DNA from: Notospermus geniculatus
Lineage: Eukaryota; Nemertea; Pilidiophora; Heteronemertea; Lineidae
DNA length: 64,000 bases
NCBI GenBank assembly: GCA_002633025.1
Contig: NMRB01000641.1
Location: 208,673 to 272,672, forward strand
Direction: 5' to 3'
Position 1 is the stretch's first letter. Each line of letters starts with the position of its first letter. Both the position numbers and the translations under genes were made by a program. Shown one piece after another: positions 47,238-58,110 of this stretch. The notes under the pieces were generated by a model. The model did no database searches and had not been told where the DNA came from. It saw nothing but the letters and a program-made list of their open reading frames with translations.

Positions 47238-47387
47238 AGCCTAGTTTATACTTCGACGCAGCACCATCGGCGTCCGACGCACGATCAAAATCTGGACGCA
47301 GACATAAGCCTACTTCATTATGTTGGCATCCAGATTTTGATCGTGCGTCGGACGCCGATGGTCGTGCGTCGAAGTATAAACTAGGCT
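47238..47387. mobile_element. Harbinger-type MITE, 150 bp
   Basis: AGCCTAGTTTATACTTCGAC and its inverse form the ends, and inverted homology continues inward (GTCCGACGCACGATCAAAAT) so the element folds almost completely. TTA flanks both sides (47235-47237 and 47388-47390), as for PIF/Harbinger insertions. Confidence 0.85.
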
Positions 47388-47390
47388 TTA

Positions 47391-50300
47391 CTCGGACTTT
47401 CAAAGGAAAACATGACGTAATCAGCGCATGAAACCTCACCATGATTGAGAAGAACAAAGAGGAACCAACATGGCCACAGATTTCATCACGGCAATCGAGT
47501 TGGCTACTTAGAACTGTCTGCCGTTAAAAGTAAAATTCAATTTTGAAGCTATTCGTGGACATATCAAAGGGTTGAAAACCTCTGGGACTGACATTACCAT
47601 AGTTTGCTCATCAACCGGGGGCAAAACGCGTGAATTTTAATTCGTGTTTCGGAACTGTGCTTGTCGTCTCGCTGGATGGCTCGCTTTGAAAGAGTGAATT
47701 GCCTGGTAATGGCACATCAAGGAACTGACCATATCATGGAAGTGACAGTTACTTCTGCGTAATTTAAATCCAATGGCCTTTATCAGGACCCACTGTCACG
47801 AATCTTGTGTGGCGACCTGACGTTATGACAAGTTATGCTTTTATTTGATTGGTCGAATGCGACTTTATTTCGATGAAGTGCTGTCTACGCATTTTTGAAA
47901 GCAACTTTCTACTTCCCATCACACAAGTGAAACCAAACATTACAGGCAAACAGGTGGTGACTGTATTATTCATACGATACAGCAACGAAGAGAGCCTCTT
48001 ATGAGAATACCGTTGTCTACGAGAGCAGAGCGCAATTGTAGGCCACATAAATGACGGTAATTTTTCTCGTTAGGGCAGGAATATCCATGACAGAACCGGT
48101 AGTAAGGTTTCGCCTTCGGGACATACGAGGTAATTGCTCTGGTTCTGTCAGCCTTTTGCCGGTACACCGGCCGCGGGCGCAGTGTCGTCCAAACCTAGTA
48201 TAAATGACAGGAACACTTTTGCTGATGGGGACTTCCTGAATGAATGACGTCAGAAGTTGCTGGCATCCTTTCTTGCCTGTCACTTCTGATTTCATAGATT
48301 CTTGGCATCAAAGATGGAACGCTGGGTCAATTAGCTCAGCGCGTAATCTTTGGGGCCTTTGCAAATTCAGTTGCGAAGACATTGACTATTCCCTTTCCAT
48401 CGCCCGGAAGGTGCTTTAGGTAAAGTGCGTCAACGTGATACGAAGGCTGGTTTTTTTACTGTGTGTCACCAGAAGAATAAATTGCTGCGTCAACAGATAA
48501 ATGTGCCTTCCTCTACAACATTGCAGACAGATTTATTTCTGAACAGTGTTGCAGCTGCCCATACTGACCACCATGGGAATCGACGTCTCCGTATTTCCAC
48601 ACAAAACCGCATGCAATCAGCTATCTTTACGTCTGAGTGACTCCAACAGCTGAATCCTCACAGCCGTGTCTCAATCTTACTGACGAACGAAGACATACTT
48701 ATTATGAGGGATTTTAGGGTGTCGTTTCATTTAGGTAGTCGGCTTGATGGGACTTAGGATGGCTTATAACCAGTACACTGTTGCATTAACGACCCTATCA
48801 TTTCATTGCTCGGGTCAGCCAGAGTGGCCACGGTCATTAGCGGTTCCAATGGCCGGTGAACAGTCTGTGCTTCGCGGATTAGGTTGACGAGGAATATAAT
48901 TGGACACTAACTCTTTTTTTCGAAGTGCCTTTCCCAATGCTCATGAACTCGATGATACTGTCATCGTTCTTTACCTGCAAACAAAAGGTATCCTCGGTAA
49001 CGTCGAAGTAATGAATTTTTCCGAACTTCTCGGAATAGATGACTTATCCTCCACTTCTGTTGAAGATGCTGAAGAGCATCTTGGGATGCCACAAGCCCAA
49101 TCCAACTTTGTGGGCGGCGTCGCGACACCCAGAATTTGACATGAAAATACCCAGCGGTGAGACCGATACCTATCCAATATATTGATTATTCAAAACGAAT
49201 GAGAGTTCAATTATCCAACATAGCCCTATTCTCCACATTTTAAGAGGTATCTTGCCCCAATAATAAATCATGCGTGGCATTGGTGGAAACGATGCAGGGG
49301 AAGTATGTCCTCAACGACAATACGCACCCTGCAGTCAATGTACAAGAATTCCATTTGTCGTTGAGTTGGGACCGTGGTCTAATCCGCAGATTTCTGTGTA
49401 TTTGAGTGGCGGGCTTTGATACATGACAGTTCAATGACGCGGAAGGATTTTTTCCTCAGCAGTTACGCCTTATCGCAATTGCTACGCTGACAGTCGTGAC
49501 GGGAGATCGTGTTAATCTTAATTGTAATATTTCTGCGTACCTTTGTCTGTTTTGATTGGATCGTGGAATTCATGATGTTCATGTTATACAGTATGGCTCA
49601 CGTGGATTTTCAAACAGGGTTGATCGATGAAAATATTGCCAGAGAAAGATTTTTTAAAATGTCAAGACACGCTTACGCGATGCCTGTGCAAAGGGTTTGA
49701 AGCAGTATGCCAATGGGAGCAGTGACAGCCCGCACTTATCGCCAAAAGATGGCAGCAGCAAGGTTCTAGCGGACCAATACAAAAGAATATTCTCGCGATT
49801 GGTGCTCACTCAACCATGAATGAGTCATTGAATTAGACCGTAGTGACACCTATTAGTCAACTGACTGATCATGACAGCTCTTGCGTCAACGCTGCTGGGA
49901 AGGTCTCCATTGGGCTTTGCGGTGGAGATCAACCAGGCCACGTCCGAATGAACCATCCTAATGAAACCCATTCTTCGGTCTTGCCTCTCTCTTTGTTGTT
50001 AACATTCAGAGCTCAAACATGAAAAGGCCAGAGTCCCCAATGTTACGATTGTCACGTGCATTGCTCTCCTCTGGCAAGCATGTCTAGAATTTGAAGCAGC
50101 TGATGATTTCTTCCTTGTTTTGCCACGGTTGTCGTATTATGTTGAAAAGCAAGTGTCGGGAAGCTGTGCTGTTTTCTTCTTCATGCAGATCGACCAAGAA
50201 CGCCTCGAATTCGCTGAATTTTCCACTTTTCTTTGGAATTTTCTCTTAGATATCCTCACCCAAGCACTGTTGACGTTAACCAATTGGGAATTGCTTCAGC

Positions 50301-51017
50301 TATGGCTAAAAACCCTATATGATGGTAGTCTAACGCAGAGTGTAGTGTGATCACGACATGGTCGACATCCCCAAGTGTCGGCGAGGCTACTCCTTGCGGC
50401 GACCTCGGTGGTCAGCGCAAAATGTCGTCTTTCGCCAGTGATTCATTCTTACTACCTGTATGAGCAATCGGTGACCGAAAACGTCTCTATTTACTTGCAT
50501 ATTGCTCAGCGGGTCACGTCGTCACGTTTGGAGGAAATCAAGTCTGGTTTCCCTATAATGGAAAGTACTCTACAACCCATCAAATTCAATATCTTTGATC
50601 TGGTGTCAGACGACAGCGTGTCTACTCTACCAGTATACTCTTATTTCATTTGTCGTAGCCTCGTATCCAGACATCGCTTTACCTTCCTGCGGTTGTTCTG
50701 GGTTCGATCTCTCAAAATGGAACGACCACGGTCGTTTTTACGTGATAACGGACGCACGTGATTTATGAGGATAACTACTTCGCGTGTCATGTTGTCATGA
50801 ATCTCCTGTCTGATATAGCATTTTTTAGTTGCGGAAAACCCGAGGGATTGCCATGTTACTGAAACGGTTGTTTGTTTGGAAATCTATTTCGGTAATCGTA
50901 ACATCCTCAGAAGATTTTACGGGCATTTCTCCCGCAAGAACGTCTACTCGAGTTGCGATTTCCCTCTGAAAAAGGTGATGAGCAAGTCCACAGTGTGATT
51001 TTGTCTTGATATTACGG
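47391..51017. other. Intergenic, no gene recognised
   Basis: Several frames of 60-128 codons occur, the longest at 50375-50761, but none has a recognisable motif, a paired splice site or a promoter. I regard them as chance. Confidence 0.4.
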
Positions 51018-51160
51018 AGGTTTAGAAGTCAAACGATAAACGTAAATTTTACGACAATGTTATTTTTCATACTACACATTAAGCAAATTTTGTACTGCAT
51101 TTTCGGTACAAAAATAACGTTGTCGTTAACGTTAACGTTTATCGTTTGATTTCTAAACGT
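51018..51160. repeat. Foldback MITE with about 49-base arms
   Basis: Left arm about 51020-51067 and right arm about 51110-51158 are inverted copies sharing TCAAACGATAAACGT and the ends GGTTTAGAAG and CGTTTAGAAA. The 42-base spacer is A+T-rich. No clear target duplication. Confidence 0.75.
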
Positions 51161-53446
51161 CCCTGTTGTGCACTTTACCAATGACGGTTTCATATATTTT
51201 CAGTATGGTTTTATGCATCTTGCACTGGCGGAATGGGTGACGACGGAGTACGGCGAGGATGTATGGCAAGAAATCATGTAAGTTGTTGCATTTTATCCTT
51301 ACTAACCGAACGCCATGGTGCGTGTACTTTCATTTGCATACAGCAAATGAACCAATCAAATTCGACGGGGACGATGAACCGAAAATAGACCATGTTGTAC
51401 GTGAGTTTAGGTAAATTAGGACTGAAATATTGCCCATATACCTTCGGCAGGAAATTGGAACCAAACTAGCACTCATCGATTGAAATTAGCAAGAAATTAA
51501 AGTGTGTCAAATATTAAACCAATTTTACGCAGCTGTAATGAAGAGAGGTTCGCCCATTCGTTCTTGACTTGATGGAGAGCTGAGGCCAAAGCAATGTTGT
51601 CTGACATAAATGTTTGGCATTTCGTATCCGCATGAGTTTTTGTCGAGTACCAATCTGTGTAATGCGTGAACAGCATAAGCTTTCTTCCATTTATGACTTC
51701 GGCGAGGACAAGGGCGCAAGAAAACGGGCGTGTTTTTCATGAAGGCTGGAATGGGAAGACGATTTGACACCCAATTATCTCTCGTGTCCAGGCTTATATC
51801 CGCAGCGTCTTACTGTTAAACCTCTTATCGTAAATGTCATTTCCTTGCCCTTGTTCATGTTCTTACCTTTGTGTGACAATAATGTCAGACTTCTGATGTA
51901 GACAAATCTACCTTTATCTGTAACGAATGACAGTAAGATGATGGTGCAAGGTACAGTAGGTAAAATCTTCAAGTCTTCAGGTGTGAAAGGTATGGTAGTC
52001 CAAGGAATACACATCCCAATCGTAGTAGTCTGCTGCTACTGTAAAGGTGCTGCTCCACTTGACAGTTTTCTCGCAGAAGTTGGCTCACAATGGGCAATTC
52101 ACCATTGTTTGTGTCCTGTCGGCTTACGCTGAGACCAATGACACAAACAACTGCTCGCAGTTGAGTTACCCATTGAGAGCCAACTTCTGCGAAAAAGTGG
52201 AGCAGCGCCAGTTGAGTTGCCCATTGAGAGCCAACTTCTGCGAAAAAGTGGAGCAGCGCCTTTAGGTTCTATTCGAATGGTCACTAGTTTCTTTCGCCAC
52301 CCTAATCCCGCGTTAAGAACCCGGCCTTAGATGCTGGGGAACATAGATTCCTGTCACGCCGGCTACATTCTGATTGGCTCTGGTATGAATTACGGGAGGC
52401 TGGAAACCCATGCAGTGTTTGTGCTATCTGCATCTATGAGATAGCGCCACCTTAGCGGCGCGACAACACGGCGTTTTGATGGACGACCTGCGTCGATGCT
52501 TGCCAGAACAGCAAAAAATCCCAGCCGCAAACATAGCCAAAAGCATTGAAAGAGCTGTACGAATGCAAGGACTGCTCAAGTTTCCCGATCCTGCCCCAAG
52601 GGATATCTCACTTTCTCCGTATTGAATTAGCGAATAGCGTGCAATACTTCGATCTTTTCATGTCCTAAAACAAATCTCCTCGTGGATGGATGAATATTTG
52701 ATGGCAAGGATTCAAGCACGAATGGATTATCCTGTTGAGCTAAGCACAGTTGTGACTTGAAGATTCAGGTCGTCTTCCTTTTGAATGGTCGGTACGGTCA
52801 AACTGATGGATCGTTTTAACTTTTCTGAACTTGTCTGGGCATTCGCTGGCAGTTTCAGGATGGTTTCGAAGCGGCAAATATTGGTGTGGTTGGCATGTAC
52901 GTATCTTGGGGCCATTGTTCTGTCGAATGATAATCCTGTACTCAACTTTTACATTCCTGCACATGACTTTTGTTCAGAACACTTCTTGACAGATCTGGTT
53001 CCCAAGCGGTCTTACGCAAGTCACATGATCCATTGTTCTGCCTATTAGTGCCATGAATTCTCTTGGCATTGAATAATACGGTAAAGAAATGCGAAGTGAA
53101 CTAGAAGTACATGTACTGTACGTGGTACAGTTCATGTACACCTAGTTCTTAAGTTAAAAAACACATGACTACATCGGATAATCGAGTTCCTTCTGAGGAC
53201 GTACACGTTCGTTTCTAATCAATGAAAAAAATCAAACCTTTTATTCGACGAATTGCGAGAATGAAACCTTTCAATAAAAAGAGATTTTTTGTCATCAAAA
53301 TAATCTCCAAAGAAGGCACAGACGGAAGTGAAATTTAATGGAATTTCATCAGGCAATGCTGATGCGATGTGGAAACAACCATTGACAGGTACGACAAAAT
53401 GACTTTCCAGCAGCAGCGGTGCTGCGGATGAAATACATTTCTTTTA
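51161..53446. other. Intergenic apart from the foldback at 52042-52262
   Basis: No gene, RNA or further repeat recognised. Confidence 0.4.
52042..52262. repeat. Foldback structure with a 51-bp tandem repeat in one arm
   Basis: The unit starting CAGTTGAGTTACCCATTGAG is present twice in tandem (52158-52208 and 52209-52259) with one mismatch. An inverted, diverged copy of the unit plus flanking bases lies at about 52042-52113. So the region can form two alternative stem-loops. Confidence 0.85.
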
Positions 53447-54170
53447 ATACTGACTAGCAAAGTACCCGGGTGAATGTGGCTGAATGTGTGCTCTTGAAAA
53501 CTGCGACTCATGGTCCTGTTCGAATGGGCAGTCATGAAGTGGTATTCGAGGAATCATGACATTCTGGCCAGTGAATTAATTCACCACACAGAATGGTGTC
53601 CCCGAGCGACATGAGCGTCAGTTGCACGGCGTGTGGCAACATGACGTCATATAAACCCAGGTTTCCGCGGCGATGACATTCTTTCGTCGATTTCGTCACT
53701 GTTTCGAGTGCTGGGGAATCTCCGCCAATGACGTCACGGGATACCCAGTTCCCATGGTACCGCCAATCAGCGTCGTCGTCCAAATCAGCCCGTCATCGAC
53801 ACGTATGACGTCATTCATTCACCGTAGACCTTTTCAACGGAATTTGATGTTGGGACATGACGACGTCATCACTGAATGACTGACGTCATACGTGTCGATG
53901 ACGGGCTGATTTGTGACGTATGAGGATGTTGATACGGCCGACGTTGATTGGCGATACCATGGGAACTGGGTATTCCGTGACGTCATGGGCGGGGTTTCCC
54001 CAGCTCTCGAAGATTATTTCCCCATAAAAGCACCTTTTCCAAAAAAAAGTTTTTGGCGGCAGAGGGAGGTACAACATACTGGACCATGAGTATCATATAG
54101 CCACAGTTTTCAAGAGCACACATTCAGACACTCACCAGAATTTGCCGGCAGTTTGTTGCTTTAATAGTAT
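53447..54170. mobile_element. Large foldback transposon, about 0.72 kb, rich in TGACGTCA
   Basis: The two halves are inverted copies over most of their length around a centre near 53847. Matching pairs include GAATGTGTGCTCTTGAAAAC (53476) with its inverse near 54100, ATACCCAGTTCCCATGGTA (53740) with its inverse near 53955, and GCCCGTCATCGACACGTATG (53788) with its inverse near 53890. At least six TGACGTCA or ACGTCA sites are present. The left end resembles the repeat at 9745. No coding sequence. Confidence 0.8.
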
Positions 54171-55210
54171 AGATGTGGTGAATCTGATTCTATTGTAGGT
54201 GTCGCAGTGTGACCAAACAATAATCACATTGCAGTATCACACTGAAATAATCACCAAACTTTGCAGAAGACTGACCTCACGATGTGATATTTTCAAAACA
54301 TTCGAATGATCTCTCAATGGTCCTCTTCCATTCGTTCAGAGGTTCTTCCCGTCCAAAAAATCCTTCGGGTCTACAGAAACGGAAATGGTCAATCAGCGTG
54401 AACGACATCATGACACTGTAGATTTTGTTTCTCTATGGCATCATTTTCCTTCGATTGCTTTTCGACGTTATCAGCTATACGATCGCAGGTGATAATGTTG
54501 CGTTCTTTTTTTGATTACGAACCACAACTTGAATCGCGGCTTATTAAACGATTCAGCAATATCCCATGACAATTACAAGCACTAATTCAAATCGAATGAA
54601 CTGCACTTTCACAATAAATTGTGAACCCGAATCGAGATCCGCATTTGTTTTTGACAATGCCGACTGTAACCATGACAACGTAGACTATTCGGATTGTATC
54701 GTTGGAGAGGGATTAATGTCATCCGAGGAAAAACCTGAAATTATGAAATGGATATTTTTAGATTTAATGATGCGATTTTTTCGCATTATATTCTGGCTCG
54801 TTTCCTTTGGTAATTGTCCTCCGTTTAAAATGTGAGCTTTAAAATCTAATTCTGGGTGCGATTGTCGGAGCTCTGTGCCAATACCTTTCATGCAATTGTC
54901 CATTTCAGTATTTCTCTAGTTCCTAAGAAAAATCCACATCACAGGAAGGTCCATTCGATACAATAGGTTCTGTAACCAGTTGTGTAACCATTTGAAAAGT
55001 CTACGCATTCTCTCGAGAAATTATCCGATGCAGTATTATCTCTCGCTAGAGATTGGTGAAGAAAGAGTTATAAAGTTTGTGAAGAAGGTTTGCAATTAAC
55101 ACTACTAGGTAAAGAAATTGGTCAATTGGTCACTAGGTAACCTAAATTGGTCGAGGGCGGCTCTTCAGTTCTGTCGTCTTCATCATCATTCTCAAGTTTT
55201 CGCATTTCTA
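54171..55210. other. Intergenic downstream of the TLR gene
   Basis: No gene recognised. This should include the 3' untranslated region of the TLR gene, but no clear minus-strand polyadenylation signal stands out. Confidence 0.4.
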
Positions 55211-57052
55211 TCAGTCTGATTGGTCTTTTAAAGCAAGACGCAGGCGCTTCCAAAATTGCACACGCTCTCGGCGAAGGCTTGTCCACAGTTTTCTTTCATC
55301 CGGCCACTCGAAGCACGGGCAGCCGAGTCTGGCCAAATCTTTGGGTAGATCACGCTTTTTCACGCCCATTAGAACGAGAACGAACTTTGACAGGTTTTCC
55401 AAGCCGCTCTTCTCTGACATTTCTGGCCAATGGTTCTGTAACAAGTCTCTTGTCACCACGACAAGGAAATGGCGGACGTCAAATCCGTACTCCTTTACTT
55501 GTTTCCACAGAGGTTTGAAACCAGGACCGGCGGACCACTGAAGGGACAATCTCACCGGATGAAGATGGAGTTTCTCCTCTATGTGGTGGTTGACCCATTT
55601 TAGGACTTCCGGCTCATCCATGTTGTAAAGAATGAATGCTCCTGTTTGTCGGAGTCGTGAATACTTCCTCCGATGACCGAGTGAAAAGAGAGGGTTGCCC
55701 TCGTTGGAATCCTGATCTTTGTCATATTCAGCTTCGTACGCCATCCGTCGCTCCAACAAGCAGTGCCGGAGGTTGACGAAATTACACGCCACAATTACAG
55801 CAATCAGGGTAATAAGTATTGCAAGGCCTACGACGGCCAACAGTGCTACCAAAGGTATGGAAGGGCTGCATTCCCACCACGGGGCTTCATGCTTGATTAC
55901 TGGTGTATCGTACTTCGAAATGGGGCCGGCACAACATATTTGACCCCCATCACGAATTATTATGTGTTCTTTCTTTTTCCTTAAAAATCTTGCAAACTCC
56001 AACGTGCTACAATCACACATCAATGAATTGCGGGACAGAAAGATTGCCAGATGACCTCCTGGGGTCACTGAAAATGCTTCTGGTTTAATAATCACCAATA
56101 TGTTGTTCGATAAATCGAGCGTTGCGTTTCCCACGAATGTTGGCAGCAAACCCTCTTGCATATACCCAAGGTAGTTAAAGCTGAAGTCAAGTTGTCGAAG
56201 TTTTTTCAGAGGTGAAAGGATTGTAAGATAATCGTTGGTGAAATTTGTGTCCTGCAGATTCAGGTCTGTCAATGAATTGACCTGATCCTCAAAAAAGACA
56301 GGAAGGTCTTCGTCAGTGTTTTGATATGAAATGGTTTTGATGTTCGTGTTCTTCAAAGAAAGTCTGGTCAAACTTGTCAATCCGGAGAGTAGATTATACG
56401 AGAGTTGCAGCTTTAAATTCCCAGCCAGGTTTAACACTGTGAGGTTCTTGAGTCCACTGAATGTCCCATCTTCGATGAACCCGATGTTGTTTTCTGAAAG
56501 GTCCAATTTCGACAAATGCTGCAAACCGTCGAAAGTTCCGTTTGGTATCACGGAGATGAAATTCTGTGTCAGGTGCAGCTCATTCAGATTGGAGAGTCCC
56601 CGAAAGGTTCCTGTTGCAACGGTCCCAACTCTGCAGGCAGATATTCTTAACGATGTTAAATTTGTGTTTTTCTCGAAGCATGTGGCATTTAGATGCTGTC
56701 GACTTTGTCTGTTTGTGCAGTACTCGACTGTCGCGCCGATGAGATCCTCGCCATTCTCAGCCATCTTCGCGAGAAACTCGCCGAAGGAAACACCGTCGCA
56801 ATACAATAACTTTCCTCCACTGCTTCCGGGCTTGATTGAACAAAGACCAGTCTCAGTACTTCCCACAATGTCATGTTTCTCTGCCGAGTCAAACTTCAGA
56901 AGACAGATGACGAGTATCACGGAAGATCGCTGAAAAGACAGAGAGATAAGACAAGAAGAAGAGTCGATTGTCATTCGGAATGATGTTCTCACAAGGCCTG
57001 TACATGTATGTGTTATGTGCATTGGTGCATGCAGGCCTACAGTGATTTTCAT
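55211..57052 (-). CDS. Short Toll-like receptor: LRRs, membrane segment, TIR domain
   Basis: A 613-residue frame. The order is hydrophobic leader (about 41-55), about seven to eight leucine-rich repeats such as 'LSKLDLSENNIGFIEDGTFS', an LRR C-terminal cap with CDC and CC cysteines, a membrane helix at about 398-425 (IPLVALLAVVGLAILITLIA), and a TIR domain at about 468-605. TIR box 3 FW is kept (VQFWKRL). Box 1 is altered (GAFILYN instead of the usual DAFISY) and the box 2 Arg-Asp before Pro-Gly is missing (WSAGPGF). Toll-like receptors sense microbial or endogenous ligands and signal through TIR adaptors. The real start is uncertain: Met27 (ATG at 56974) is a candidate, or an upstream exon may splice to the good acceptor TGTCTTTTCAG just before 56929. 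The single long exon fits echinoderm TLR genes. Confidence 0.9.
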   Translation of the reverse strand: MKITVGLHAPMHITHTCTGLVRTSFRMTIDSSSCLISLSFQRSSVILVICLLKFDSAEKHDIVGSTETGLCSIKPGSSGGKLLYCDGVSFGEFLAKMAENGEDLIGATVEYCTNRQSRQHLNATCFEKNTNLTSLRISACRVGTVATGTFRGLSNLNELHLTQNFISVIPNGTFDGLQHLSKLDLSENNIGFIEDGTFSGLKNLTVLNLAGNLKLQLSYNLLSGLTSLTRLSLKNTNIKTISYQNTDEDLPVFFEDQVNSLTDLNLQDTNFTNDYLTILSPLKKLRQLDFSFNYLGYMQEGLLPTFVGNATLDLSNNILVIIKPEAFSVTPGGHLAIFLSRNSLMCDCSTLEFARFLRKKKEHIIIRDGGQICCAGPISKYDTPVIKHEAPWWECSPSIPLVALLAVVGLAILITLIAVIVACNFVNLRHCLLERRMAYEAEYDKDQDSNEGNPLFSLGHRRKYSRLRQTGAFILYNMDEPEVLKWVNHHIEEKLHLHPVRLSLQWSAGPGFKPLWKQVKEYGFDVRHFLVVVTRDLLQNHWPEMSEKSGLENLSKFVLVLMGVKKRDLPKDLARLGCPCFEWPDERKLWTSLRRERVQFWKRLRLALKDQSD

Positions 57053-57600
57053 CGAAATTAATGAATACTGTGCCCGTACTTATTTGGGCCTAAAAAAATG
57101 AAAAAATAGGTATGGAGTAAGAAATATGATAGAAATAGTGCTGATAATATATGGAAAACTTTCCGTATCCTGCCTATGGAAGGGACACCAGCGTACAAAA
57201 TGTGGACCAAAATAGGGACCTAGTATGCGCTGCTGGGTGTTTGAGAGGTACCCATGTGTCAGCGGAGGTGTAACTTACCAGCATGCTGAACGCCAGTGGT
57301 AATATCTCCTGCTAGGAACGGCTACATTCCCTCTTGAACATGTTGAATGAGTGATCTGAAATTAATTCAGAGGCCTGATAGCCAAGGCGGTAGGTCTCTA
57401 TGTCCATTTGAATGATTATTGGACACCTGACTTTGTCTATCACTCATGAGTGGTATGATGTATGTCAGTGATCAAAATGTACACGCAAATCAGATTAACC
57501 CGGTTATAGTCACGATCGATTCAGTCGAATATCATCAAATTTGAAGTGGCCTCTCTTTAATTTCTGTCAACAAAACGCACTGTAATATCTATTTTTGTTG
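57053..57600. other. Region upstream of the TLR gene
   Basis: A first noncoding or very short coding exon of the TLR gene may lie here or further right. I cannot place it. No other gene seen. Confidence 0.35.
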
Positions 57601-57612
57601 TTGTGATAATGT

Positions 57613-57726
57613 GTCATATGAATAAAGAGTAGCAAATGCTTTTACTTGAATTTTGCAATACAAATGCATTAGGCAATGCTGTACAAATCTGAAGTAAAAG
57701 CATTTGCTCGTCTTTATTCGTATGAC
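57613..57726. repeat. MITE-like inverted repeat with 35-base arms
   Basis: GTCATATGAATAAAGAGTAG followed by CAAATGCTTTTACTT (57613-57647) is repeated inverted at 57692-57726 with three differences. The 44-base spacer is A+T-rich. Weaker inverted similarity continues outward for about 15 bases. Confidence 0.8.
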
Positions 57727-57913
57727 CCAATGTAACAGCCCTTAAGTACATGTATGTCAGGTGTTTGTGAAAATGAACAATAACCTGGTTGTTTATCTGA
57801 TGTCACGTGAAACTGACACATTGCTACCTGCCGTCATTTACGTCTGGAAGGTACGTGTACATCTACATGTACTGTACATTTTGGAGTCAAAAAAAACCTG
57901 ATGGCTGAGAAAT

Positions 57914-58110
57914 TGAAGATGGACATGATGGGATTTTTCGATTTTCGACTCCGAGGGGAGTCAAGATTAGCATGAACTACGGACTGAAAAAGTGGGGTTG
58001 TTTTTTTCTTTTGAAGATGAGTTTTTCGATCTCAAATCAAGCAAAGTCAAGAGGAGCATGAACTTGTGATTGAGAAAGTGGGCGAGTTTTTTTTTATTGA
58101 AGATGACATT
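57914..58110. repeat. Diverged tandem repeat, period about 86 bp
   Basis: AGTCAAGATTAGCATGAAC at 57959 and AGTCAAGAGGAGCATGAAC at 58045 begin two copies that continue through AAAGTGGG, a T run and GAAGATGA. A partial third copy precedes them. Confidence 0.65.

Noticed and set aside
48322-48360. Possible tRNA (AATTAGCTCAGCGCG, A-box-like)
   Set aside because: No B box or anticodon and T arms follow at the right spacing.
50375-50761. 128-codon open frame on the plus strand
   Set aside because: Composition looks random, with no domain, no splice partner and no polyadenylation signal.
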